From Okeania sp. KiyG1 (GTDB lineage: Bacteria > Cyanobacteriota > Cyanobacteriia > Cyanobacteriales > Microcoleaceae): DNA of 38,158 nt. The stretch's first letter is position 1. Each line of letters starts with the position of its first letter. Below, piece after piece: positions 16,825 through 25,123 of the stretch. The translations under genes and the position numbers were made by a program. The notes beneath the pieces are model-generated. The model was not told the origin of the DNA, did no database searches, and worked only from the letters and a program-made list of their open reading frames with translations. The stretch is from NCBI RefSeq assembly GCF_014132355.1, contig NZ_BLZO01000139.1:1-38158 (forward strand). Direction: 5' to 3'.

Positions 16825-16852
16825 GTAGGGGCGAACGGCCGTTCGCCCCTAC
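16825..16852. repeat. 28-bp perfect palindrome, tnpB site 2 (copy 2)
   Basis: GTAGGGGCGAACGG is followed by its exact reverse complement. It is read in frame as VGANGRSPLH between VIKD and RYFLSF. An identical palindrome sits at the same codon position in copy 3 (30419-30446). Confidence 0.9.
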
Positions 16853-17066
16853 GTCTTTGATTACTGTTACTGATGATGGAGGAGCAGGTAACTCTCTTGA
16901 CCAAACTATTTTCAGCTTTCCTATCTTAGCCAAATAAACTTTATGTTGACCAACTTTAAATCCTCACGAGTGTAAACCTAGCAGTTTGCTTTGACTTTCT
17001 ACTTTTAAATTTAGGAGGTTTAATTGGTCTACCTTTTCTCTGACCTTTAGTCGATTTAAAAAGTTT

Positions 17067-17094
17067 GTAGGGGCAAACGGCCGTTTGCCCCTAC
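17067..17094. repeat. 28-bp perfect palindrome, tnpB site 1 (copy 2)
   Basis: GTAGGGGCAAACGG is followed by its exact reverse complement; one base per arm differs from the site 2 palindrome. It is read in frame as RRGKRPFAPT in place of QAYQ of copy 1. An identical palindrome sits at the same codon position in copy 3 (30176-30203). Confidence 0.9.
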
Positions 17095-17455
17095 GGTTTA
17101 AATCATTCAATGATTGCTGCAATGGTATAGCAGAAACTTCTGATAACCATTCTCTGTCTTCAGTCTTTTTAGATTGCGTGATAAACTTTTTTTGTAGTTG
17201 AGAATTATTGGGTTTCTTTTCTCCCGATCTATACTTTTCTTGACAACAAGCTAGGCTATCATTCCAAACCACACGCACACAACCAAATAGCTTTGCGCTC
17301 TCGGTATTTTTGTCCCGGTGTTGGATAGATACGATACTTAAATCTAGCTTTCATAATTCCTATCTGAACTAACAGTATGATAACATATTTATTGAAATCA
17401 AATCAACTAAAAAGTCGCCATAGAAGGGTGAGGCTTTAAACCCAATTTTTTGGTA

Positions 17456-18244
17456 AGTTAATGAATCCTCAACATTTAAAAAACTGGTTTGCTAAGTGCT
17501 GCTACCGTACCTCATAACAACGGAAAGCGCTGTAATTGTATATTTTAATAATTAGGATTTCAGGTGAATCCCTTCAAATTAAATTTTTCGTATTGGTCAG
17601 CTTGAATTATAGTGCTACAAGCAAATCAAAAATTTCTGCCTGCCTCTACCCTTCAATTTTTGGATACTATCAGAACAAATTTGTCAATAGTTATAATTTC
17701 TTAAGCACCGACACCTGTTCAAAATTAGTTTTTTGAGATTTATTCATCCGTAGAAAGGGTATAAATTTTTGCATCCTATATTGACGAAAAATAGAAGGTT
17801 GTAGCTTTTTCTAGGGAAAATTTCTTATTTTTAAATACAAAATTGGCACAATAAACTATGTATCCATATGATACCAAATCGCTGAAATAACGCAAGTACG
17901 TGAAATATTTTGTAACAATTAGCCGAAATCAGAGATTTTTTTATAAGCAGAAAAAATAATAATAGTTGATTATATTTTTTTACTTATACTTTTGCGTTCT
18001 TGCGGGAAACTGTTTTTTAATTTTGGTCATAGAAGAAAGCGATCGCAACTTCTGGATTTTAAATAGGGAATCAACAGAACAGGTAATTAATTTTGCATAA
18101 GCACTTAAATGGTGAGAAATAGAAGCTGTAAGCAAGGAAATGCTTACTAGAAGCTTATGAGAGTTATATGAGTTTTTTAGTGCAGTAGAAAATCCATACG
18201 AAAAACTTTGGCACAGAATATACAATTAATTTTGCATAAGCACT
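17456..18244. other. Gene-free stretch with a 23-bp direct repeat
   Basis: No credible gene is visible; the short ORFs here lack ribosome binding sites and protein-like composition. AATTAATTTTGCATAAGCAC plus TTA occurs identically at 18085-18107 and 18224-18246, about 140 bp apart, enclosing a CTGTAAGCAAGGAAATGCTTACTAG-type hairpin region. The second copy is immediately followed by the TATAGC MITE. Confidence 0.5.
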
Positions 18245-18373
18245 TATAGCGCTGTGCGCAGGCAACAGGCAACAGGCAACAGGCAACAGGGGGAATAAAT
18301 TGCTGATCATATAAGACTTTTAGCTATTTGGCCTTTCCTGCAATTTGTAAATATACCAGCGCTCATTGCTATA
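18245..18373 (-). mobile_element. MITE with TATAGC termini, 129 bp (copy 2, inverted)
   Basis: The termini TATAGCGCTGTGCGCAGG and CCAGCGCTCATTGCTATA match the element at 3289-3421 in reverse complement, including AAGACTTTTAGCTATTTGG and AATTTGTAAATAT in the interior. It contains a short array of four GGCAACA units instead of the GGAGCTGTTGC pair in the other copy. TA flanks the element, as in Tc1/mariner-type MITEs. Confidence 0.8.
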
Positions 18374-18385
18374 AAGTCAAAATTT

Positions 18386-18718
18386 CTAGTTTACAGAAAA
18401 ATCAGAAAATTGCCGCACAAAAGGCGAACGAAAAGCCAAAACAATATCCGATTTTGGCACACCTAAATCTAATAATTGTTGAGCAATTCCTTGCTCAGTA
18501 AAATCTTGTTGAATCCAAATTTTTCCATCTTTAATATCAACATGAATAGAACAACCATAATCCCGTTGTTCATTTTGCCAACGCAAAGAAATTAAGAGGT
18601 AATGATTTCTTTCCGAATCCAAAATCAGTTGTGTTTCATATTGTGAATCTTGAGTATGATATTGATAGTGTTCTTTAAGTATTTGTGTGACAATTTCTGA
18701 ATAATTTAATCGCTCCAT
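18386..18718 (-). CDS. xisI: XisI-family protein, 110 aa
   Basis: This complete XisI paralog starts MERLNYSEIVTQILKEHYQY and continues with ETQLILDSERNHYLLISLRW, YGCSIHVDIKDGKIWIQQDF, EQGIAQQLLDLGVPKSDIVL and a closing FRSPFVRQF. The CxIHxDIKDGKIWIQ core is the family hallmark. XisI proteins pair with XisH, are needed for fdxN-element excision in Anabaena, and elsewhere have unknown, possibly toxin-antitoxin-like roles. Its ATG lies inside the 3' end of xisH (13-base overlap), so the two are coupled. Because xisH is broken here, this gene is probably an orphan. The MITE at 18245 ends 12 bp after its stop. Confidence 0.9.
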   Translation of the reverse strand: MERLNYSEIVTQILKEHYQYHTQDSQYETQLILDSERNHYLLISLRWQNEQRDYGCSIHVDIKDGKIWIQQDFTEQGIAQQLLDLGVPKSDIVLAFRSPFVRQFSDFSVN

Positions 18719-19147
18719 AAAACAATTACCTCTTCTAAAGGATCGAAAATTAATAATTTAACTTGATAGGTACTTACAGAAAGTTTAATAAAAGAGTCAT
18801 TTCAGTTATCAGTTATCAGTTATCAGTACCTTGTAGCTGTTGCATCGGGATAGCTGATAGCTAATAGCTGACGGCTGTTTGCGCAGCATTCCGGAGGAAA
18901 TGCTTACTAAGAAATTGACCAAGAGCAGTATGAAATTCTGCCAAGGGTGACATTGACAAAAAACTTTTAATTTCTACTGCTATTATTTGACCATCTTTTT
19001 CTGCACCAATAGCTCGTTCGCCACCTATATCAATGTATAAAGATATTTTAGTGCTAGGCTTAATAAATAGAGGATCGTCCGTAATTTTCCAACCATCTTT
19101 GATTAAAGCTGATGTAACAGCATGATGAAAAAGTCTTTAGCTGGCAT
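18706..19147 (-). pseudogene. xisH: XisH-family protein, broken by a frameshift and a repeat insertion
   Basis: XisH has an endonuclease-like fold and acts with XisI. From ATG 19147 the sequence reads MPAKDF, then one T is missing (A5 at 19128-19132 on the plus strand) and the frame changes to HHAVTSALIKDGWKITDDPL, FIKPSTKISLYIDIGGERAI, GAEKDGQIIAVEIKSFLSMS and PLAEFHTALGQFL, with the E-I-K-S strand typical of the family. At about 18908 a block of dispersed repeats (18785-18908, TTTGCGCAGCATTCCGGAGG plus CAGCTATTAGCTATCAGC-type units) interrupts it. The C-terminal end resumes as LSVSTYQVKLLIFDPLEEVI and VLWSD, stopping at 18706 inside xisI. Two independent lesions suggest true decay. Confidence 0.85.
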
Positions 19148-19171
19148 AACTTTAAAATAAATCTAATTTAA

Positions 19172-20241
19172 TTAAATAACAAAATCCTCCGTAATTACGG
19201 CTTCATCTAACACTAATTTTACCGTAAATTCTTCCCCTACTTCTCCTGCAAATTTACATTGAATAATCCTATCTTCACTTCTAGCAGTAACTTCTTGAAA
19301 AACTTCATTTTCACTTAAAACAATCAATTTCAAATTAGGAGGAAGATAAACATTATCCCTAGTGGGATAAACCCGTAAAGTTATTTCTACTTCAGGAAGA
19401 TCATCATCTTCTCGTCTTAAATTGACCAATAAAACTACAGCATGACTTAACATATTTGCTCGTAAATCAATTAACTTTCCAGCTTTAATTTCTGCACTTC
19501 TAACTAATGCTAATTGTGAAGGAGTTAATAATTCATTTGCTCCTTGCCATCCAGATGTCAAAATATACTCAAACCATTGAGTTAAATTAACCTGACTAGG
19601 CATGATTTCTACATCTATAATAGGAACACCTAATCTATCTGAAAGTAAACCTTGTTGGTGCAAAGATTCTATTTGCTCGCAAGCAGATTGAGAACCTTTT
19701 AAATGCAAAATTATACTACCCATTTTAATTTCCACTACCCTAAGATAAGGACATCCTGTTATCGCCCTCACTTTGTTCTCAATTTCTAACAATTGTTTTG
19801 CTGAAACATCATCGGGTATTCTAATTAATAAACTTCTTTCTTTTTCAAAATTAGGAGGTTGAGGTTGCTTTCTATATTGAGAATTAAATAAATGAAAAAT
19901 GATATCTTGAGGATTACCAATTTCTTGTTTCAGCAATTTTTGTAAGCAAAAATGAATACCTTTTTTTCTTTTATCATTACTTAGTTTAGTCCTGAGAGAA
20001 TCAACTGATGAAATATCTTCCAGTTCAGCCACCATATCCGGAAGTTGTTTCCCTACTAATACCATTAATAAATACTGCTTGTGAAATTTGGTTAAACCTT
20101 CTCCTATTGGCGGGTATTGTTCTCTAATTTTTCTAAGTCATAAATTAAATTATTAACATTCCAACTAGCTTGAGCTTCAGCATAAAAGTTATAATTAATT
20201 AAATCTTGAATAAATTTATAATTACTTGCAGTTTGATTCAT
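19172..20241 (-). CDS. DUF1822 family protein, split by one frameshift
   Basis: The C-terminal half matches DUF1822, a cyanobacterial family of unknown function often found near CHAT or STAND signalling genes: VNLTQWFEYILTSGWQGANE, AGKLIDLRANMLSHAVVLLV, VYLPPNLKLIVLSENEVFQE and the ending VKLVLDEAVITEDFVI. The middle part (RIPDDVSAKQLLEIENKV, MGSIILHLKGSQSACEQIES) looks like the small alpha/beta domain that precedes effector modules in such proteins. The N-terminal part (ATG 20241, MNQTASNYKFIQDLINYNFY) is in another frame; adding one A at the T5 run 20128-20132 (plus strand) joins it as YDLEKIREQYPPIGEGLTKF. The joined protein is about 356 aa. Without that base, translation could only begin internally near 20065. 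It neighbours a small glycine-rich hydrophobic protein and xisHI. Confidence 0.8.
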
Positions 20242-20420
20242 CGAATTTACTTCAAAACGATTTTTTTGATGATAGTCATCATTTTATCATTGTTGTTAAT
20301 AATGACCGTTAGTCAGGAATAATTTATATTATCAATTCAGCCACTAAAGTATTAATTGAGAGGCAAAAAAATGCTTGATTAAGCCTCATCAATTTTACTT
20401 AAAAAGGAGTCATTTTTTTT

Positions 20421-20693
20421 ATGAGCAATTCTATCGTAGCAACAACTTTAGCAGGCGGTGCATTAGCTACTATCGGTGCATTAGCTACTATCGGTGGAGC
20501 AGCTACTACAGGCAGTACATTAGCAACTGTTACCGGAGCAACTGCCACTGGTATAGCTACCACAACTGGGGGTGTTGGTATAACTGTAGCAACAACAACA
20601 GGAGCAGCATCAGTAGCGATCGCTCCAATAGTTGCAGTAGTAGCAGCACCAGTTGCTGTTGGTGCATTTATTTGGTGGTTAGCGCGCGATTAA
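20421..20693 (+). CDS. Small glycine-zipper-like hydrophobic protein, 90 aa
   Basis: I do not recognise a named family. From MSNSIVATTLAGGALATIGA the whole protein is Gly, Ala, Thr, Ile and Val, with almost no charge until the final WWLARD. It contains GxxxG- and GG-spaced stretches (GGAATTGSTLATVTGATATG, then GIATTTGGVGITVATTTGAA), as in membrane-inserting glycine-zipper proteins, and ends in a hydrophobic helix VAPVAVGAFIWWL. ALATIG is tandemly duplicated by an 18-bp repeat. A strong AAAAAGGAG binding site lies about 12 bases upstream of the ATG, and a perfect hairpin follows the stop, so it is a real, self-contained transcription unit. It diverges from the DUF1822 gene. Membrane or pore-forming action is inference from composition. 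Confidence 0.75.
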   Translation: MSNSIVATTLAGGALATIGALATIGGAATTGSTLATVTGATATGIATTTGGVGITVATTTGAASVAIAPIVAVVAAPVAVGAFIWWLARD

Positions 20694-20717
20694 TTTTTAC
20701 TAAATATTGCCAAACTC

Positions 20718-20770
20718 ATAGTTCCGCTCAACCCGATATTACTTTAATTGGGTGCAGTTAGCGGAACTAT
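20718..20770 (+). terminator. Perfect 11-bp hairpin after the glycine-zipper gene
   Basis: ATAGTTCCGCT and AGCGGAACTAT enclose a 31-base loop with a second inner pairing (AACCC/GGGT). The T-run comes about 9 bases later (GATTTTTCT). It is probably a terminator, though a small mobile hairpin repeat is also possible. The following 20771-21021 gap shows nothing else. Confidence 0.6.
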
Positions 20771-21021
20771 AAATTGAGATTTTTCTTATAGAAACTTCTG
20801 TTTAGGAGCTACCAACATCCTTAATTGAAATTACTGATTAATTCAGTTTCAAAAAAATCAACCAAATTTAACGCTATAATTTGGCATGAATAAATAAGTA
20901 ATTTATAGCTTCAATAATTCAACCTAAATGGCAAAAATCACCAAGTATTTTATCTCGATCGCTCAACATTTGAAAGTTACTATCAACGGAGAAAAAATCT
21001 CTACATACTCAAAATCAAACT

Positions 21022-22317
21022 TCAAATACCTAATCTTTGATACACATCATCCAAATGTTTTAAATGATGTTTCGGGTCAAAACAAGCTGCAATTTCTGCC
21101 TCAGATAACCTACTTTTAATTTCTTCATTCTTGCAAATTAAATCCTGAAAATTACCATTAGGTTGATTCCAAGCTTGATGAGCGCAAGACTGAACAATTT
21201 GATAAGCATCCTCTCGAATCATCCCCTTTTCTACTAAAGCCAAAAGCACTCGCTGACTAAAAATCACCCCTCCATAAACATTCATATTTCGCTTCATGTT
21301 TTCTGGATAAACTAACAAATTTTTGACTAAATTAGTAGTTTCTTTGATCATAAAATGAGTTAAAATGCAAGCATCAGGCAAAATCACTCTTTCAACAGAA
21401 CTATGAGAAATATCCCGTTCGTGCCAGAGAGCAACATTTTCCAAAGCAGCAACAGCATGACCCCGCACAATTCTCGCCATTCCCGTTAACCTCTCCGAAC
21501 GAATGGGGTTACGTTTGTGAGGCATTGCACTCGATCCTTTTTGACCCTTAGAAAAATATTCCTCAACCTCTAAAACATCAGTACGCTGAAGGTTACGAAT
21601 TTCCACAGCAAAACGTTCTATAGAAGCAGTCAGCAACGCTAAAATTTGCACATACTCAGCATGGCGATCGCGTGAAATTACTTGAGTAGATGCAGTATCC
21701 GGTTGAAGTCCCAGTTTTTGGCAAGCGATCGCCTCAACTCGTGGGTCAATATTTGCATAAGTTCCCACTGCTCCAGAAATCTTACCCACAGCAATATTAT
21801 CCCGCATTTTTACCAATCTCTGGCGGTTCCGACAAACCTCTGCCAACCATCCTGCCAACTTAAAACCAAAAGTCATAGGTTCCGCATGAATACCGTGGGA
21901 ACGACCCACCATCACAGTTTCCCGATGCTGTTGTGCCTGATAGCGAATTGCTTGTCCCAACTCTTCAACACATGACAACAATAAATCTAGACTCGCAACC
22001 ATCTGCAATGCTAATGCAGTATCCAAAACATCGGAACTTGTCAACCCTAAGTGAATATACCGCCCAACATCACCAACATATTCATTCACATTTGTCAAGA
22101 AAGCAATCACATCATGGCGGACTTCTGCCTCAATTTCCAGAACCCGTTTTGGGTCAAAATTAGCCTTGGCCTTGATTTCTTCTACAGCCTCAGTAGGTAC
22201 ATAACCAAGTTCTGCCTGAGCTTCACAGACAGCTATTTCTACTTCTAACCAAGTTTTTAGCTTGGCATTCTCAGTCCAAAGTTCACCCATTTCGGGCAAG
22301 GTGTAACGTTCAATCAC
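21022..22317 (-). CDS. purB: Adenylosuccinate lyase
   Basis: This homotetrameric purine enzyme cleaves SAICAR and adenylosuccinate, releasing fumarate. Its 431 aa are full length. The fumarase/aspartase superfamily signature GSSAMPHKRNP (residues 261-271, flexible catalytic-Ser loop) is exact. Other active-site elements are GLTSSDVLDTA (91-101), the general-acid His in GRSHGIHAEP (His141) and the N-terminal RYTLPEMGELWTE typical of PurB. The gene starts with GTG at 22317 (MIERYTL); no earlier in-frame start is plausible. It is monocistronic, uninterrupted, and flanked by mobile DNA on its 5' side. Identification is secure. Confidence 0.97.
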   Translation of the reverse strand: MIERYTLPEMGELWTENAKLKTWLEVEIAVCEAQAELGYVPTEAVEEIKAKANFDPKRVLEIEAEVRHDVIAFLTNVNEYVGDVGRYIHLGLTSSDVLDTALALQMVASLDLLLSCVEELGQAIRYQAQQHRETVMVGRSHGIHAEPMTFGFKLAGWLAEVCRNRQRLVKMRDNIAVGKISGAVGTYANIDPRVEAIACQKLGLQPDTASTQVISRDRHAEYVQILALLTASIERFAVEIRNLQRTDVLEVEEYFSKGQKGSSAMPHKRNPIRSERLTGMARIVRGHAVAALENVALWHERDISHSSVERVILPDACILTHFMIKETTNLVKNLLVYPENMKRNMNVYGGVIFSQRVLLALVEKGMIREDAYQIVQSCAHQAWNQPNGNFQDLICKNEEIKSRLSEAEIAACFDPKHHLKHLDDVYQRLGI

Positions 22318-22487
22318 ACTCTATAATAAAACTAAAACAACCGTTATATTGTACTACTGGCAACCACAAATGGGGAAAACTTGAAAATTATAGCCTACGC
22401 CCTAGGGAATAGGGAACAGTTCATTAATTGATAATTTATAATGGATAATTGATAATTACCTCGGGTTTTAACCGTTACGGAATTGAA

Positions 22488-24564
22488 CCCACATTCCGCA
22501 GGACAAAATGTAGTATACAAAGAGGGTAAAACTTGAGTAAGTATTGAGACATCTCAAAAAAAACCTCAAAGTGTAATTATAGACCTCAGGTAAAGAGCAA
22601 AAAAAGAGGAGAAAATGTCAATAGAAGTGACTAATGTAGACCATCTAGGTTTAGTAGCAGGAATTATTGATGAGATTGGTATAGAAGAGAAAATTAATCA
22701 ATTACGCTGGAGTTGAGCTACCAGAAAAAATAACAGGGGGTCAAGTAGTCAAAGGAATGCTCTTAAATGGGTTAGGTAAGGTTTCATCTCCACTATATTT
22801 ATTTAGTCAATTTTTTGATGGAAAAGCAATAGAACACTTAATTGGAAAAGCTGTGAAAACAGAGTATTTTAATGATGATAAATTAGGTCTGGTATTAGAC
22901 CAAATGTATCGCAGAGGATTAAATGAGATTTTTATGTCTGTGGTGGAGCGAAGCAGTGAAAATTTATCAATTAGAAACAAATACAGTCCACCTAGATTCT
23001 ACTTCGTTTCATGTTCATGGAGATGAACACACAGATGAAGATGAATATGAAGAAGATTTAGAGCCAAAAACTATCGCGCATCACTTATGGATATTCATAA
23101 GATAATTGACAGTCTTAAAACAATTTATGAGCGATTTAATTTGTACAAACGATGGAGATGTGCCATTGTGGATGAGAATTGGGTCGGGAAATGAATAGCA
23201 GCCAAAAACAATTTGTGCAAGCCATGAAAGAGTTTAAAAATCAGTTAAAATTTGATAGTTTCATGGTGGCAGATAGTGCTTGATCTACCCAAGAAAATCT
23301 ACAGTTACTAACAAATATTAGATGGTTAAGCCGAGTTTCGGTTCGTATAAAAGCAGCGCAGAAGCTAGTTGAAGAAGTAGATAGTGCGGATTTGAATCCC
23401 AGTGAGCTTAAAGGATATAGCTATCAAGAACTCTCAAAAACCTAGGGAGGGATTCAACAAAGATGGTTAGTAGTTGAAACTCAACAGCGCCGAGAATCGG
23501 ATTTGAAAAGTCTAGAGAAAAAAATCCAGAAAGAACGAGCTGAAGTTGACAAAAAACTGGGCTCTTTAAAATCTGAAAAATTTGCTTGTGTATCAGATGC
23601 AGAAACAGCAACAAGAAAGCTATTAAAAAAGGTTTTAGACCACGAATTGACAGAAATTAACGTTCAATTCGTAGAGTCAAAATCTGATACGGATTTTCCT
23701 GATCAACTCCAAGTTCAAGTGGGCTTAAGAGAGTCAAAAATCCAACTAGAAAAGAAACGAGCAGGTCGATTTATATTAGCAACAAATGTCCTGGATAAGA
23801 TCGAATTAACTTGATTAAGAAATGTTGTCTAAATATCAAGGACAACAATCAGTTGAAAGAGGTTTCAGGTTTCTGGGCATACCCTCTATTTTTAACTGAT
23901 AGTGTCTTCCTTAAATCTCCCCGTCGAATCGAAGCTTTGGGACTAATTATGGGTTGATGTTTATTGGTTTACACGTGATTGCCAGCGTCAATTACCTCAA
24001 ACTTTAAACCGAACTAAATCTACTGTAAAAAATCAACTAGGTCGCCCTACTAATAGACCAACAAAACCATTGGATATTTCAGTGTTTTCAGTCGATTCAT
24101 TTATTGATTAATTCTGGAGTTAAGAGTATATCTAATCTCACTTATGAGCGTGCGCGAATTATTGAAGTTTTTTCCTCCTAGTTGTCAAAGATACTATCTA
24201 CTCAGTTGAGAAACTTGAGATGAAAAGAGGTAGAAGGCCAAAATCATCAATGATTGAATAGTAGTAGAATAAACCCCTTGGCAATTAGTGCGATAGAACT
24301 CCGTTCCGCTTTCCTACCGAATGCTGCGCAAACGCGTTGGCGGAGGGAGCAAGTGCGGCAGCTATCACGCTTAGCGTGATAGAGGAACTTTGGCAATTTT
24401 TGAATTGGTATATTGGTGAGTTCTGGCAACTTATAACATTCTATTGATTTGCGTTGGCGGAGCAAGTGCGGCAGCTACATCGCTTCTTACCCATACTATA
24501 AGTCTAAATACTTACTCAAGTTTTACCCTCTTTGTATACTACATTTTGTCGTGCGGAATGTGGG
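22488..24564 (+). mobile_element. IS1634-family element, 2.08 kb, decayed inside
   Basis: Terminal inverted repeats of 58 bp (CCCACATTCCGCA, one mismatch, then GACAAAATGTAGTATACAAA and so on) lie at 22488-22545 and 24507-24564 and are otherwise identical. The flanks are ATTGAA (22482-22487 and 24565-24570), a 6-bp target duplication. The ends are well preserved while the transposase is full of stops. The right interior (about 24290-24480) has picked up short GC-rich dispersed repeats (GCGTTGGCGGAG...CAAGTGCGGCAGC, twice). Confidence 0.88.
22615..24181 (+). pseudogene. IS1634-family transposase (DUF4277 N-terminus), degenerate
   Basis: A DDE transposase remnant. From ATG 22615, 11 bases after AAGAGGAGAA, it reads MSIEVTNVDHLGLVAGIIDE and IGIEEKINQL, the DUF4277 opening of IS1634 proteins, then breaks. 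Segments in several frames follow: TGGQVVKGMLLNGLGKVSSP, LYLFSQFFDGKAIEHLIGKA, then HLDSTSFHVHGDEH, which holds the first catalytic Asp. Later parts include the VADSA-type strand followed by an in-frame TGA (about 23283), TNIRWLSRVSVRIK, and SLEKKIQKERAEVDKKLGSL. The end near 24181 is unclear. At least eight stops or shifts make it inactive, so any movement would need an outside enzyme. Confidence 0.85.
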
Positions 24565-24767
24565 ATTGAATATCAGGAAATATTATTTCTTTTCTTGGTC
24601 GATGGTCGGACAGCGAGGAGACCTCGCCATCCCTCGACCGCTTTTTCTCCTTAAAAGGGGAGGCTTCAAGGCGCGAATTATTTAATTATTAATTATTAAT
24701 TATTAATTATTAATTATTCGGTAATAGCAAACTTTCAATAATTGATAATTGATAATGGATAATTGAT

Positions 24768-24893
24768 AATTACCTCTCCCTAAAAGGAAGAGGATTGAAT
24801 AAAAGGAAAATTTTTCTTGTTTCCCCTTGAAAGGGAGGCTTTAAACCTAAATTATTTAATTATTTAATTATTTAATTCTTAATTCTTCGGTAA
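24768..24893 (-). repeat. IS605-LE-like small repeat, intact copy
   Basis: In reverse complement it reads GGTTTAAAGCCTCCC, TTTCAAGGGGAAACAAGAAA, ATTTTCC, TCAATCCTCTTCC and GGAGAGGTAATTAT. That is two hairpins about 50 bp apart, with AT-rich TAATTATTTAATT tails. It matches 35820-35955 closely and shows the uninterrupted form of the IS1634 target. No ORF. Confidence 0.75.
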
Positions 24894-25123
24894 AAGGATG
24901 TTAGGATTGAAAAATGTCCGCGCCCAATTCTTGTAGTGCTATAACGTATGTGAATGTTTTTAACCAACGATCTAGATTTATCGCTCAAGAAGGTACTCCC
25001 CCATAGGGGTGAAGCGACATAAGAGGAATAGAATACTCTTCTACTTGCGCGATCGCTTAATTCGATCTAATTTATACCAATTACCATGTATTAATGCTTA
25101 ACTTAGGTAGCACTTCAATTATT

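Larger units (their letters stand above)
16030..17355 (-). pseudogene. tnpB: TnpB copy 2, multiply frameshifted, with three in-coding repeats
   Basis: The gene starts at ATG 17355 (MKARFKYRIYPTPGQKYR), is disrupted a few codons on, then reads MRVVWNDSLACCQEKYRSGE to DLNRRGKRPFAPTNF, where RRGKRPFAPT is encoded by a 28-bp palindrome. A lost T at 17058-17062 shifts the frame. From 16933 it reads again: PAPPSSVTVIKD, palindrome-encoded VGANGRSPLH, then RYFLSFVVEI and the RuvC-I motif GIDLGISTFATFSDGTK. AKFSYGMLRKHAKLKDT contains a further repeat read in frame. More frameshifts follow near 16545, 16470 and 16345. The zinc-ribbon end [20 protein letters not shown], including the last RuvC Asp, is readable at 16273-16200. 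The frame runs through the right-end hairpin (PLGRGGCQ), so the stop came from flanking DNA. It is inactive. Confidence 0.88.
16030..17450 (-). mobile_element. IS200/IS605-type element, copy 2 (tnpB only)
   Basis: The left-end hairpin (TCGCCATAGAAGGGTGA, 17415-17431, followed by GGCTTTAAACCCAATTT) and the right-end hairpin (TTGACATCCTCCCCGGCC then TAAAGGCATGGGGATTCC, 16032-16067) bound one broken tnpB. Both ends match those of copy 3. No tnpA is present, so movement would need a transposase in trans. A partly conserved 27-bp segment (GTACCTCATAACA...GAAAGC) lies just outside each end. Confidence 0.8.
22456..24690 (-). repeat. IS605-LE-like small repeat, split by the IS1634 insertion
   Basis: The left flank of the IS (GATAATTACCTC...GGAATTGAA, to 22487) and its right flank (ATTGAATATCAGGAAATATT, then TTCTTTTCTTGGTCGATGG and CTCCTTAAAAGGGGAGGCTT, 24565-24690) join into one element. 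The relative at 24768-24893 carries the same GATAATTACCTC...GGATTGAATAA sequence unbroken, with ATTGAA present once. The right part also matches 34612-34745 in reverse complement (GCGGTCG, GATGGCGAGG, CGACCAAGA). Confidence 0.65.

Noticed and set aside
17980-18225. 81-aa minus-strand ORF
   Set aside because: It crosses the 23-bp direct repeat region, has no binding site, and its composition is not protein-like.
20375-20761. 128-aa ORF overlapping the glycine-zipper gene in another frame
   Set aside because: It is Ser/Cys/Tyr-rich, as expected of an off-frame reading, while the other frame has the AAAAAGGAG site and a coherent composition.
24247-24685. Short ORFs at the right part of the IS1634 element
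   Set aside because: They read through the inverted repeat and dispersed GC-rich units and show no family features.
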